Positions 18,130 to 25,136 of a stretch of 64,000 nt of DNA are shown piece by piece (the stretch's first letter is position 1; the number at the start of each line of letters is the position of its first letter). Source of the DNA: Desulfobulbaceae bacterium DB1 (GTDB taxonomy: Bacteria > Desulfobacterota > Desulfobulbia > Desulfobulbales > SURF-16); assembly GCA_001914235.1 (NCBI GenBank), contig MQUF01000011.1, forward strand, positions 1-64,000. The letters are read 5' to 3'. Under the pieces are notes generated by a model. That model made no database searches and was not told where the DNA came from. It worked only from the letters and a program-made list of their open reading frames with translations. A program made the position numbers and the translations under genes.

Positions 18130-19002
18130 ATGAGAATAATCGCGGCATTTGATCATCATTCCTACAGCGAACGGATCATCGCTGATCTGGCCGATATCGC
18201 GGCAAACACCTGGGCCGATATAACCATACTGGGTGTGCAGCAGGCTGACGGGGGCGGCGGTCCGGATGATTATTTTGCCGGGACATTCCGCCATTATCGG
18301 GAAGAGTTTCTCCGGCGTGTGTCCGGCGGTGAACTGCCCTACGGCGGCGTCACGGGTTATGAGGAATATCATTCCCTCGGCAAGGGTCGCTGGGAAATCA
18401 ATAACCAGGGCTGGGAAGGGGATGTCCGCAAAAAACTGCTGGTCAGGATACGGACCGGTGATCCGATGAAGGAAATTCTGGCGGAAAGCCGGGAGCAGAA
18501 AAGTGATCTTATCATACTTGGGTGCACAAAAGGGCTGGACTGTCAATGGCAGGGAGAGGTTGATCTGCCGCGCAAGATTGCCGCTAAAGCCGGCTGCTCG
18601 GTCCTGGTCATCAAGGAGATGAAACGGCCTGACACCATAATCTGTTTTCTGGATCAGGAACATGTCAGTCAGGCATCCCTGGAGATGATCAATCAGGTTG
18701 TCACCCTGCATCAGGCGGAACTGAAGATTGTCGGCATTACCGAGGGAGAAAGCTCGGCCGGAGAGGAGGGGATCAAAAACAGAATAGCCGCGATCCTCAA
18801 ATACTATTCGGAACGCCGGATCAGCGCCTGGATCAAACTGATTTGGCCGAAGGATATGGAGCAGTACGTCGCCCAGGCAAGCCGGGAAGGAATGATTGCC
18901 CTGTGGATGGGGAGAAAATCATTGCTCGCCAAGATTTTTTCCCGTGATCTGGTGGGGAAACTGGTCAGCAACAGTCATTCTTCCGTGTTGATTCTCCGGT
19001 AA
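18130..19002 (+). CDS. Universal stress protein family protein, two-unit
   Basis: A 290-residue soluble protein with two Usp-like units. The first ends RTGDPMKEILAESREQKSDL, then LIILGCTKG and a lysine/alanine-rich helix to SVLVIKEMKR, the canonical end of a Usp domain. The second (about 165-290) ends SSVLILR, again Usp-like. GGAGGTG is positioned 4 bases before ATG 18130. It is the last clear gene of the operon beginning at 12506. Ligand and partner are not known. Confidence 0.78.
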   Translation: MRIIAAFDHHSYSERIIADLADIAANTWADITILGVQQADGGGGPDDYFAGTFRHYREEFLRRVSGGELPYGGVTGYEEYHSLGKGRWEINNQGWEGDVRKKLLVRIRTGDPMKEILAESREQKSDLIILGCTKGLDCQWQGEVDLPRKIAAKAGCSVLVIKEMKRPDTIICFLDQEHVSQASLEMINQVVTLHQAELKIVGITEGESSAGEEGIKNRIAAILKYYSERRISAWIKLIWPKDMEQYVAQASREGMIALWMGRKSLLAKIFSRDLVGKLVSNSHSSVLILR

Positions 19003-19019
19003 CAGGGAAGGGGGGATGG

Positions 19020-19121
19020 GTGATTGCGATTGGCAGGGAAGAATTTCTTCCCCTTGCCCGCACAGACCATTTTGAGGTCGTGCGGTCTGACAGGAAGGCA
19101 TTTCTGGAAGAATTCGCTTGA
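19020..19121 (+). CDS. Possible 33-residue ORF or gene remnant
   Basis: A GTG-started frame (VIAIGREEFLPLARTDHFEV, then to a stop after FLEEFA) sits 5 bases after GGAAGGGGGG. The composition is protein-like, but I recognise no family. It may be a small protein or the tail of a lost gene at the island edge. Confidence 0.25.
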   Translation: MIAIGREEFLPLARTDHFEVVRSDRKAFLEEFA

Positions 19122-19345
19122 GAACGCGAAAACAAGCGAGCAGCGAGGCGAGACCTTAAATGGGGTAAGGCGAGGAGAAGCGCAGCCGCCATAGGTGTCG
19201 TTTTGTTGAAGAAACTGGAATTACTGATATACGCGAGCAAATTTGAGAACGTGAAAAAAACAGTAGGAAGATAAATTTGGAGAGACAGCAAAGCAGCAGA
19301 TCTTAGAAATGGCAATATTGTAGGATGTTGTTTTATACAACGATT
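19117..19345 (+). repeat. Two diverged tandem copies of a ~105-bp repeat
   Basis: Copy A (about 19117-19213) and copy B (about 19239-19345) both begin TTGAGAACGYGAAAA. Both share an AGAYCTT-AAATGG core and end near TAGGWTGTYGTTTT. Copy A is GC-richer and carries short purine-rich additions. They fill most of the gap between the Usp operon and the toxin-antitoxin pair. No coding potential was seen. Confidence 0.5.
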
Positions 19346-19411
19346 AAATAGAATGGCAAAAATCTGCCGAAAACTGAGCACTTGTGATATTTTCTTGCAT
19401 TATGGCACCAC

Positions 19412-19431
19412 ATGTAGTAACGTTACTACAT
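19412..19431. promoter_or_regulatory. Perfect 20-bp palindrome, predicted toxin-antitoxin operator
   Basis: ATGTAGTAACGTTACTACAT is fully self-complementary and lies 24 bases before the antitoxin ATG. Phd/YefM antitoxins repress their own promoters at palindromes, so autoregulation is the likely use. Confidence 0.7.
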
Positions 19432-19454
19432 ATAAGTTGAAAAGGAGGTGCATT

Positions 19455-19709
19455 ATGACTGTCACAACCATATCCAGCCGTGAATTCAATCAACATATCA
19501 GCGAGGCAAAAAGAGCCGCAAATAAAGGCCCGGTGTTTATCACCGATAGAGGCCGCCCGGCTCATGTTCTCTTGAGCATGAAAGAGTATCAACAGCTTTC
19601 TGGTAGCAGGCAGAAGATTGCCGATCTTCTGGCTATGCCCGGCATCGAAGACCTTGAATTGGAAATCCCCCAGATGTGTGATCTTCCACGTTCTGCTGAG
19701 CTTTCGTAA
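19455..19709 (+). CDS. Phd/YefM-family type II antitoxin
   Basis: An 84-residue antitoxin with the Phd/YefM N-terminal DNA-binding fold: TISSREFNQHISEAKRAA, then GPVFITDRGRPAHVLLSM, a classic family signature. The C-terminal tail (LELEIPQMCDLPR) would wrap the toxin. AAAGGAGGTG upstream fixes ATG 19455; the longer frame from 19353 runs through the operator. The stop overlaps the toxin start by one base (TAATG), the usual coupling for such pairs. Confidence 0.93.
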   Translation: MTVTTISSREFNQHISEAKRAANKGPVFITDRGRPAHVLLSMKEYQQLSGSRQKIADLLAMPGIEDLELEIPQMCDLPRSAELS

Positions 19710-20131
19710 TGTTTATTCTTGACACGAATGTGGTCTCCGAGCTGAGAAAAGTCCGTCTCGGCAAGGCCGCTGAAAATGTTGCCAAGTGGGCAGATAGCGT
19801 CGCAACGCCCGACCTCTATCTTTCAGTCGTAACGATTCAGGAATTAGAGATAGGGGTGCTTCTTGCCGAACGACGCGATGCTGAAAAAGGGGCCATTTTC
19901 AGGACTTGGCTCAACAGCCATGTCCTACCGGCCTTCGAGGGCCGCATTTTGTCGGTCGACTTAGCAGTTGCTCTGCAGAGCGCGAGATTACACGTCCCGG
20001 ATCCTCATCCGGTCCGGGATGGATTAATCGCGGCAACGGCCCTGGTCCACGGCATGACTGTTGTCACTCGCAATGTCGATGATTTCAAAAGGACAGGCGT
20101 CCCGATACTCAATCCATGGGACACTGATTAA
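19709..20131 (+). CDS. PIN-domain toxin (VapC/FitB-like ribonuclease)
   Basis: A 140-residue PIN protein. The acidic metal-binding residues are all visible: Asp in FILDTNVVSELRK, Glu in SVVTIQELEIGV, Asp in HPVRDGLIAATAL and Asp in TRNVDDFKRTG. Such toxins cleave RNA and are neutralised by the antitoxin encoded directly upstream. Full length and intact catalytic residues suggest a working module. It sits at the left edge of the accessory island. Confidence 0.94.
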   Translation: MFILDTNVVSELRKVRLGKAAENVAKWADSVATPDLYLSVVTIQELEIGVLLAERRDAEKGAIFRTWLNSHVLPAFEGRILSVDLAVALQSARLHVPDPHPVRDGLIAATALVHGMTVVTRNVDDFKRTGVPILNPWDTD

Positions 20132-20260
20132 TTGTTTTAATTTTCACCGCCATGTGGAAGTGGCCTTGGTTTGTTGGGCAAAATCCGGGCATGGTTAAGG
20201 TGGCTTCTGGCAAGATCTGCCTCTTGCACAAACACAAAAGTTGAGACTATTCCTGCGTTG

Positions 20261-20335
20261 CCGTTGGGGTCGGGCCACCTCATGGGCCGTTGGGTCATGG
20301 CCGTTGGGGATGGATGGCCGTTGGGGTCGGGCCAC
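20261..20335 (+). repeat. Short imperfect repeats of GGCCGTTGGGG
   Basis: The unit GGCCGTTGGG(G/T) occurs several times. Two copies extend to GTTGGGGTCGGGCCAC, the terminal sequence of the neighbouring MITE. It looks like tandem decay or repeated use of a MITE end. It lies in a gene-free stretch after the toxin. Confidence 0.55.
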
Positions 20336-20571
20336 GGTAACTATTTGGAAATCAATAATTAAGATCCCAATAATAGGCGTTTTGAGCCCCTATATCGTCT
20401 TTTTTACCATCAAAATTGGCAATATAGGTTCCCATGCTTTGCCCTTGCCATTACGCCAATAGAATCATCTATATTTGTATTTTTGACATCAAAATCGCCA
20501 TTATAAACTGAAATATGGGCACAAAATACTTATTGCTTTTACTTTTAAATAGTTAGCGTGGCCCGACCCCA
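20322..20571. mobile_element. 250-bp MITE with 25-bp terminal inverted repeats
   Basis: The left end (20322-20346) reads TGGGGTCGGGCCAC, two bases, then TAACTATTT. The right end (20547-20571) is its complement with one mismatch. The interior is AT-rich and non-coding. There is no clear target duplication. A full-length element with the same ends and a transposase should exist elsewhere in the genome. Confidence 0.72.
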
Positions 20572-20618
20572 TTCCCACCATTCCCACCTGGACACTTGGA
20601 TGTTGAATTCACGTGGGA

Positions 20619-21131
20619 TTAAAGACCCGCAAGTTGATCAGTATTTACGGAGGTGATGTAAGTCTCAATGCCTTTCTTTACCCTTGGATTGCTTGTAGAT
20701 CGATAATTTTCTTGAAAGGTTCTGTACCTTGCTAACTTGATTTCAAGAATACCGGTTGTTATCTCTATATTAAATGCTGTGATCTTTGGTGAAGGCCCTT
20801 CCTCTTTTTTTTTGTTCAATACAAAACCAGCCCGGTCGGCCGAAGACTTTACTTCGGCCACAATGATTTCAAGTGATCCATTGTCATTTCCTGAAATAAT
20901 AATGTCATCCATATAAACGCTGACTCGTATCGAAGCTGATCTTGATAAATTTTCGAGCTTTCTGCCAAGAGCACTGAATCTAAGGGACAGTGATGCCAAA
21001 ATAGGTGATTGCACGAATCCATACGGTAACATATACGTTATTGGTGACTTGGCAGGATGTTTAACCGTGGATGCGAGTGTGTATTCTCTTGCAGTTTTGT
21101 AATCGAAAAGCTCTTTCAAGCTACTGTCATG
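20619..21131 (-). pseudogene. Reverse transcriptase, 5'-truncated remnant
   Basis: About 170 residues of an RNA-directed DNA polymerase. The LPYGFVQSPILASL block and the active-site VYMDDIIISGND are clear, followed by KSSADRAGFVLNKKKEE and ITAFNIEI, typical of the end of the RT palm. The part carrying the first catalytic aspartate is missing. A stop at 21132 and an IS630-type left end interrupt the frame. It does not look like a group II intron or classical retron RT (YADD expected); abortive-infection or unknown-group defence RTs are possible. Base composition is AT-richer than the core genes around it. Confidence 0.75.
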
Positions 21132-21132
21132 T

Positions 21133-21317
21133 CAACGTTGAAATGTCGTAATAAATAAGCTATTATTTCTTCATAATCAACCCAAGGAGGTTTGGCTATG
21201 AAGAAATACATCGTGACACTCACGAGAGATGAACGTGAAATTCTCAGCAACATCGTATCGAAAGGGAGACATAACTCGCAGAAGATTCTTAATGCCTTGA
21301 TTCTGCTGGATTGCGAT
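21133..21317 (+). mobile_element. IS630-family left end and transposase N-terminus, truncated
   Basis: AAGGAGG precedes ATG 21198, from which MKKYIVTLTRDEREILSNIV and SQKILNALILLDCD are encoded. This is the N-terminal helix-turn-helix region of IS630-family transposases. The reading stops matching after LLDCD, exactly where the next element begins. The left flank abuts the broken reverse-transcriptase gene, so this IS probably interrupted it. Confidence 0.72.
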
Positions 21318-21467
21318 GTTGGACGAAGCCGCTACGCGGCAGACGAGTCACGAGCGAGCTTGTTTATCCATCATTAACATGTTGTAATCTCACGGCATAC
21401 GGTAATAAGTAGAGAGTGGCGGAGCAAAGGCGAGGCCGCCGCATCAACTATTACCAAGGAGGTTACA

Positions 21468-22380
21468 ATGAACACCACCATGCCACAAGATTCCCTCTTC
21501 AACAAGCAGTATCAGAAACACCTGAAATGCCTCAAACTGGGCGGTCTGCAGCCCAAGACCATCGACGCCTACGCCAGGGCGATCCGGCGTATCGGCAACT
21601 ATTTCGATTGCAGGATTGACAACCTCAACTCCGGCCAGTTGCTCGACTATTTCACGGAACTCCTGGACACGCATTCCTGGAGCGCGGTCAAGCTCGACCT
21701 CTACGGCCTGAAGTTCTTCTATTCCGGGGTACTGAACAAACCCTGGGAAGATATCCCCCTGATCAAGCCTCCCAAGACATCCAGAATCCCTGACATCCTG
21801 TCCGTCGAGCAGACGGGGCAACTATTTGCCGCAACCAAAACCTTGAGCTACAAGGTCTTCTTTTTTACCTGCTACAGCATGGGCCTGCGCCTTGGCGAAG
21901 GCATTCGACTCACAGTCGGCGACATCGACGCAGGCAACATGCGGGTCCATATTCGTGATGCCAAGGGTAACAAGGACCGGCTGGTGCCGCTGCCAGACAA
22001 GACCTTGCGGGTGCTGCGGGAGTTCTGGGCCATGCACAAGCATCCCCGGTTCCTCTTCCCCAGCAGGAAAAGAGGTCTGAAAAATGCCCACCTGGTTGAT
22101 TTGCCCCTGGACAGGGGCGGCATTCAAACCACCATGCAGACCGTTGTCCGGCAACTCGGCATAAAAAAAAATCTCATGCCACTCCCTGCGTCACAGCTAT
22201 GCCACCCACATGCTGGAGGCCGGGGTTGATCTGCTTGAGCTGCAGCAGATCCTTGGCCATGTCAGCATCCTGACCACCGCCAGATACACCCACCTGACCT
22301 CCACCACGGCCAACAATGCGAGACTGGCCGTCAATTCCCTGGTCAACTCCCTGGACATCAGATGGGGAGGGCGTAAATAA
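21468..22380 (+). CDS. Tyrosine recombinase (phage integrase family), frame change at A9 run
   Basis: The first frame (21468 to about 22170) encodes an N-terminal SAM-like domain and the catalytic arginine in [12 protein letters not shown] plus the lysine in [15 protein letters not shown] run of nine adenines at 22163-22171 then shifts the frame. The +1 frame continues with [30 protein letters not shown] and TARYTHLT, which hold the remaining catalytic residues. With eight adenines the gene would be continuous. It is either a simple frameshift or a slippage site making two products; many insertion sequences use A runs this way. AAGGAGG precedes ATG 21468. The stop overlaps the transposase start (TAATG). 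Confidence 0.8.
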
Positions 22381-23462
22381 TGCTGCTCTCCACGATCATC
22401 AACAAGTTCAGGGACAGCTTCTTCCGCACCTACAACAAAAATCTCCTGTCAGGCCACATCAAGGCTCTGGAGTCCATGGCCCGATGCAGATACGAGCATG
22501 GACCGCACATGCTGGCCCGTTGTTCGGACCACCGGTGCGGCGAACGGATCTATATTCCCCATTCCTGCGGCCACAGAAACTGCCCCCATTGCCAGAACCA
22601 TGAGAGCCGGCAGTGGCTGGAAAGCCAGCTTGACAAACGACTGCCGTGTCAATACTACCTGATCACCTTCACGCTGCCCGGGCAGATGCGGGATCTGGCG
22701 TGGAAACACCAGAAAACCGTTTACGCCCTGATGTTCAGGGCAGTACAGGACCTCCTGAAATCCTTCACCAATAACGACAAAAAACTCGGCGGATCAGCGG
22801 GATTCACCGCCATCCTCCACACCCATTCCAGAACCCTGGACTATCATCCGCACATCCACGTTGTCATGCCCGGAGCAAGCATCAACCCGCAAACCGGGCT
22901 GTGGAAGGAAAAATCCGGGAAATATCTCTTCAGCCACAAGGCCATGGCCAAGGTCTTTCGGGCGAAGCTGCTCCAGACCCTGGTCGAAAACAAGCTGCCG
23001 GTTCCCCATGATTGCCCCGATCAGTGGGTGGTTGACTGCAAGGACGCGGGCAACGGCGAGAAGGCCCTTATCTATCTTGGCCGTTATCTGTACCGGGGTG
23101 TTATCCGGGAAAAAGACATCCTGCACTGCCGGGACGGCATGGTCACCTTCCGGTATCGCCATGCCAAAAGCGGAGAAGACCGGACCCGAACCGTCAAGGG
23201 CGAGTACTTCCTCTACCTGCTTATGCTCCATGTGCTGCCCCGAGGGTTTCGACGGGCAAGGTCGTATGGTTTTCTCCATGCATGCAGCAAAAAGCTGCTC
23301 CGCTTCCTGCAGCTGGTGCTGCGGGTCGCGCCATGGCGCGCCCTTGTCCGCAACCTGAAGCAACGGCCGGCTATCATCTGCCCGGCCTGCGGGGCCGCCA
23401 TGGTGATCGCCGCGACAATGATCGCCCGGCCACCGGCCATGGCCGCTCCGTTACGGCAATAG
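22380..23462 (+). CDS. IS91-family Y2 rolling-circle transposase
   Basis: A 360-residue HUH transposase. An N-terminal zinc finger is seen (SCGHRNCPHCQNHESRQW). The metal-binding histidines lie in YHPHIHVVMPG near residue 157, and the tyrosine pair in IYLGRYLYRGVI near residue 231. A C-terminal CPACGAAM ribbon follows. It would nick at the element's origin and move it by rolling-circle replication, which often gives one-ended products. That fits the truncated left-end copy 800 bases downstream. Confidence 0.92.
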   Translation: MLLSTIINKFRDSFFRTYNKNLLSGHIKALESMARCRYEHGPHMLARCSDHRCGERIYIPHSCGHRNCPHCQNHESRQWLESQLDKRLPCQYYLITFTLPGQMRDLAWKHQKTVYALMFRAVQDLLKSFTNNDKKLGGSAGFTAILHTHSRTLDYHPHIHVVMPGASINPQTGLWKEKSGKYLFSHKAMAKVFRAKLLQTLVENKLPVPHDCPDQWVVDCKDAGNGEKALIYLGRYLYRGVIREKDILHCRDGMVTFRYRHAKSGEDRTRTVKGEYFLYLLMLHVLPRGFRRARSYGFLHACSKKLLRFLQLVLRVAPWRALVRNLKQRPAIICPACGAAMVIAATMIARPPAMAAPLRQ

Positions 23463-23699
23463 ACGAGCCGGAGGCATCGGGTATGTAAACGAAAGCCGTG
23501 AACTTGCCGAGGACACAAGCCGGATTGCACCGGGACGGGACTCCTGCGCCCGAAAAACGCCGGAAATCAGCGTAAAGCAGCATGATACAGCACCAAAATC
23601 CTTTTCAAAGAACATTGCGGGGGCCACTCCCGTCTTCCTTCGCCTGATCCGATCCCTCCGGAACCCAAAAGCTCTTTTCTATATACGTCCACCGGGCTT
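23463..23699. other. Non-coding right end of the IS91-type element
   Basis: 237 bases with no credible ORF between the transposase stop and the attC-like site. It should contain the replication origin of the element; short GC-rich inverted repeats are present, but I cannot define the origin. Confidence 0.4.
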
Positions 23700-23762
23700 G
23701 TCCAACCACCGGTTCAGATTGTGGCTCGCTGCGCTCTCACAATCTAACCTTGTTCGTTAGGT
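23700..23762 (+). other. attC-like recombination site 1
   Basis: The outer boxes are GTCCAAC (23700-23706) and GTTAGGT (23756-23762), fitting RYYYAAC and GTTRRRY. The inner arms are GGTTCAGATTGTG and CACAATCTAACC, which pair except for one extra C in the left arm. A single unpaired base in one arm is the hallmark that orients attC sites; here it points toward plus. The left box overlaps the right end of the IS91-type element. Confidence 0.65.
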
Positions 23763-23765
23763 GCA

Positions 23766-24197
23766 TTACTTCTTCCCCAGGGTGAGAAATATTTCCAGGG
23801 GAAGCCTTGCCCACTGATCCTTATGCAATGGTTCAAGTGGTTCAAGCTGCTGCAAGGATTTTAGCGGTGTTAACTTCTGCAAACCTTTCAGGCGCTCAAG
23901 TTTTGTAAGTTTATTGACAGCACCTTCAATAAACCCTACAGCGTAACCCTCGTGATCCAAAATAATCCCTTCCTTGAACCAGCCAAGATGTTTGCCATTA
24001 AAGCCATAGATTGATTGCCCATCCAGATATGCAACCGGCTCACCTTTCCATAGGTAAATATTCATTTCGTCGTCTGTATCAATGTACGCGACTGCCTCAC
24101 CGGCATCATCGTACAAAGAAATTTCTCGGGCATGGCTAATAGCCGGAACCAGCACTACGAAGGCTAATAGTGTTGCAAATAATCTCTTGATACTCAT
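23766..24197 (-). CDS. Secreted 4-fold beta-flower domain protein
   Basis: A 143-residue protein with a signal peptide (SIKRLFATLLAFVVLVPAIS). The beta-flower repeats follow: ISLYDDAGEAVAYIDTDD, then IYLWKGEPVAYLDGQSIYG, FNGKHLGWFKEGII and a VGFIEGAVN block, with a leucine-rich tail. Proteins of this family are small and of unknown function. GAGGAGCG lies just before ATG 24197; an upstream in-frame codon at 24215 falls in the recombination site. The stop codon is 3 bases from site 1 and the start 16 bases from site 2, so the gene fills a compact cassette. Confidence 0.72.
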   Translation of the reverse strand: MSIKRLFATLLAFVVLVPAISHAREISLYDDAGEAVAYIDTDDEMNIYLWKGEPVAYLDGQSIYGFNGKHLGWFKEGIILDHEGYAVGFIEGAVNKLTKLERLKGLQKLTPLKSLQQLEPLEPLHKDQWARLPLEIFLTLGKK

Positions 24198-24213
24198 TGA
24201 TCGCTCCTCGTGC

Positions 24214-24305
24214 ACCTAACGCCACGGCTAACCTGCTGCGCAGCAAAGGGTTTTCGCGTCAGCGCCTCCGACGTTCTCGCAGTCAGGTTAAGCCGATTGT
24301 TGGAC
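24214..24305 (-). other. attC-like recombination site 2
   Basis: Outer boxes ACCTAAC (24214-24220) and GTTGGAC (24299-24305). Inner arms CGGCTAACCTG and CAGGTTAAGCCG pair with one extra base in the right arm, which orients this site toward minus, opposite to site 1. The GTTGGAC box is also the first seven bases of the second IS91-type left-end copy. Confidence 0.63.
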
Positions 24306-24506
24306 GAAGCCGCTACGCGGCAGACGAGTCCCGTACGTGACTGTTTGGCCATGATTAACATGTTGTAATCTCACGGTATACGGTAATAGAAAGAGAGTGG
24401 CGGAGCAAAGGCGAGGCCGCCGCATCAACTATTACCAAGGAGGTTACAATGAACACCACCATGCCGCAAGATTCCCTCTTCAACAAGCAGTATCAGAAAC
24501 ACCTGA
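24299..24506 (+). mobile_element. Truncated second copy of the IS91-type element left end
   Basis: About 208 bases closely match 21318-21525, including the terminal hairpin, the AAGGAGG site and the first codons of the recombinase. Similarity stops abruptly after AAACACCTGA. The rest of the element is absent, as expected from one-ended transposition or later deletion. Confidence 0.85.
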
Positions 24507-24531
24507 GAAATTCAAGGGACACCATACTTAT

Positions 24532-24786
24532 TTACTGACGACACGTCAGACCCGCCTTGTCTACTTTCCTGCGCAGGCGGCAATAAAATTCATCAACCGA
24601 AATATCGGCTTGTTTGACGGCACTCTTGAGAGTGCCGAAAGCAAGTTCTTTGTGCCGGGGAATGGCGCCCCCCTTGTCATCTCGACGCAACACAACGTGG
24701 CTGCCTTTCTGGCGTACCTGATAAAATCCGAGCTTTTTGAAAACCTTGATGGCTTCGTCGCCTGAGATCCTTGGCAGCTCAGGCAT
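24532..24786 (-). CDS. hicA: HicA-type mRNA interferase toxin
   Basis: An 84-residue toxin with the HicA double-stranded-RNA-binding-like fold: ISGDEAIKVFKKLGFYQVRQ, then KGSHVVLRR, where the GSH histidine is catalytic, and a TLKSAVKQADISVDEF block. The C-terminus runs about 12 residues past the usual end (RRKVDKAGLTCRQ), possibly because later DNA replaced the original stop. The start at 24786 overlaps the hicB stop; an upstream ATG at 24798 is possible. The order antitoxin-then-toxin is common for hicBA. Confidence 0.88.
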   Translation of the reverse strand: MPELPRISGDEAIKVFKKLGFYQVRQKGSHVVLRRDDKGGAIPRHKELAFGTLKSAVKQADISVDEFYCRLRRKVDKAGLTCRQ

Positions 24787-24985
24787 GGGCGGGAACATCA
24801 AAGGTGGTGAGAATGGGGCGATAGACCTGCTTCAAGGGAAACTCTTCAAGGTACAGCTCTGTTGCTTCCTGGAGATTTTGCACTGCTTCCTCGATGGTCT
24901 CTCCCTGGCTGGCCGTTCCCACTTCGGGGCATTCTGCCACATAAAAATCATCTTCCTTATGGACAACTGCGGTAAATGTGCTCAT
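24779..24985 (-). CDS. hicB: HicB-type antitoxin
   Basis: A 68-residue HicB with the RNase-H-like core FTAVVHKEDDFYVAECPEVG and TASQGETIEEAVQNLQEATE. It lacks a separate DNA-binding domain and ends soon after the core (DVPAHA). GAGGTGG precedes ATG 24985, which is preferred over the longer frame from 25021. It would bind and block HicA. A palindrome lies about 150 bases upstream and could be its operator. Confidence 0.9.
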   Translation of the reverse strand: MSTFTAVVHKEDDFYVAECPEVGTASQGETIEEAVQNLQEATELYLEEFPLKQVYRPILTTFDVPAHA

Positions 24986-25136
24986 TGGGGCCACCTCGTT
25001 TTTTTTGGCTGTCACGTTCATGATTGGCTGTCTCGCAAAAAAACCGCTCGCCAGTCATACAGTGCACGATAAGTTGCTGATTTATCGTCACGAAAATCTG
25101 GAGGCAGAACTTTTTACGAATCCACCAATGGTTGAA

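Larger units (their letters stand above)
21318..23706 (+). mobile_element. Two-gene element: tyrosine recombinase plus IS91-type transposase
   Basis: The left end begins GTTGGACGAAGCCGC with a small hairpin (GCCGC-TAC-GCGGC). The right end is near CTTGTCCAAC, whose complement GTTGGACAAGCC resembles the left end. Inside are a tyrosine recombinase and a Y2 HUH transposase sharing a TAATG junction. A second broken copy of the left end occurs at 24299-24506. CTTG at the right end recalls the GTTC/CTTG tetranucleotide beside IS91-family elements. Exact ends are inferred. Confidence 0.68.

Noticed and set aside
20171-20462. Short plus-strand frames in the repeat/MITE region
   Set aside because: They run through GGCCGTTGGGG repeats and the MITE end; the translations are repeat-derived.
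20619-21131. Retron or group II intron interpretation of the RT fragment
   Set aside because: No intron RNA domains or retron-like inverted repeats are visible beside it, and the active site reads YMDD, not the YADD usual for those RTs.
23700-24305. Ordinary integron gene-cassette array
   Set aside because: No integron integrase of the IntI type is present, there is only one cassette, and the extra-base rule puts the two sites in opposite orientations.
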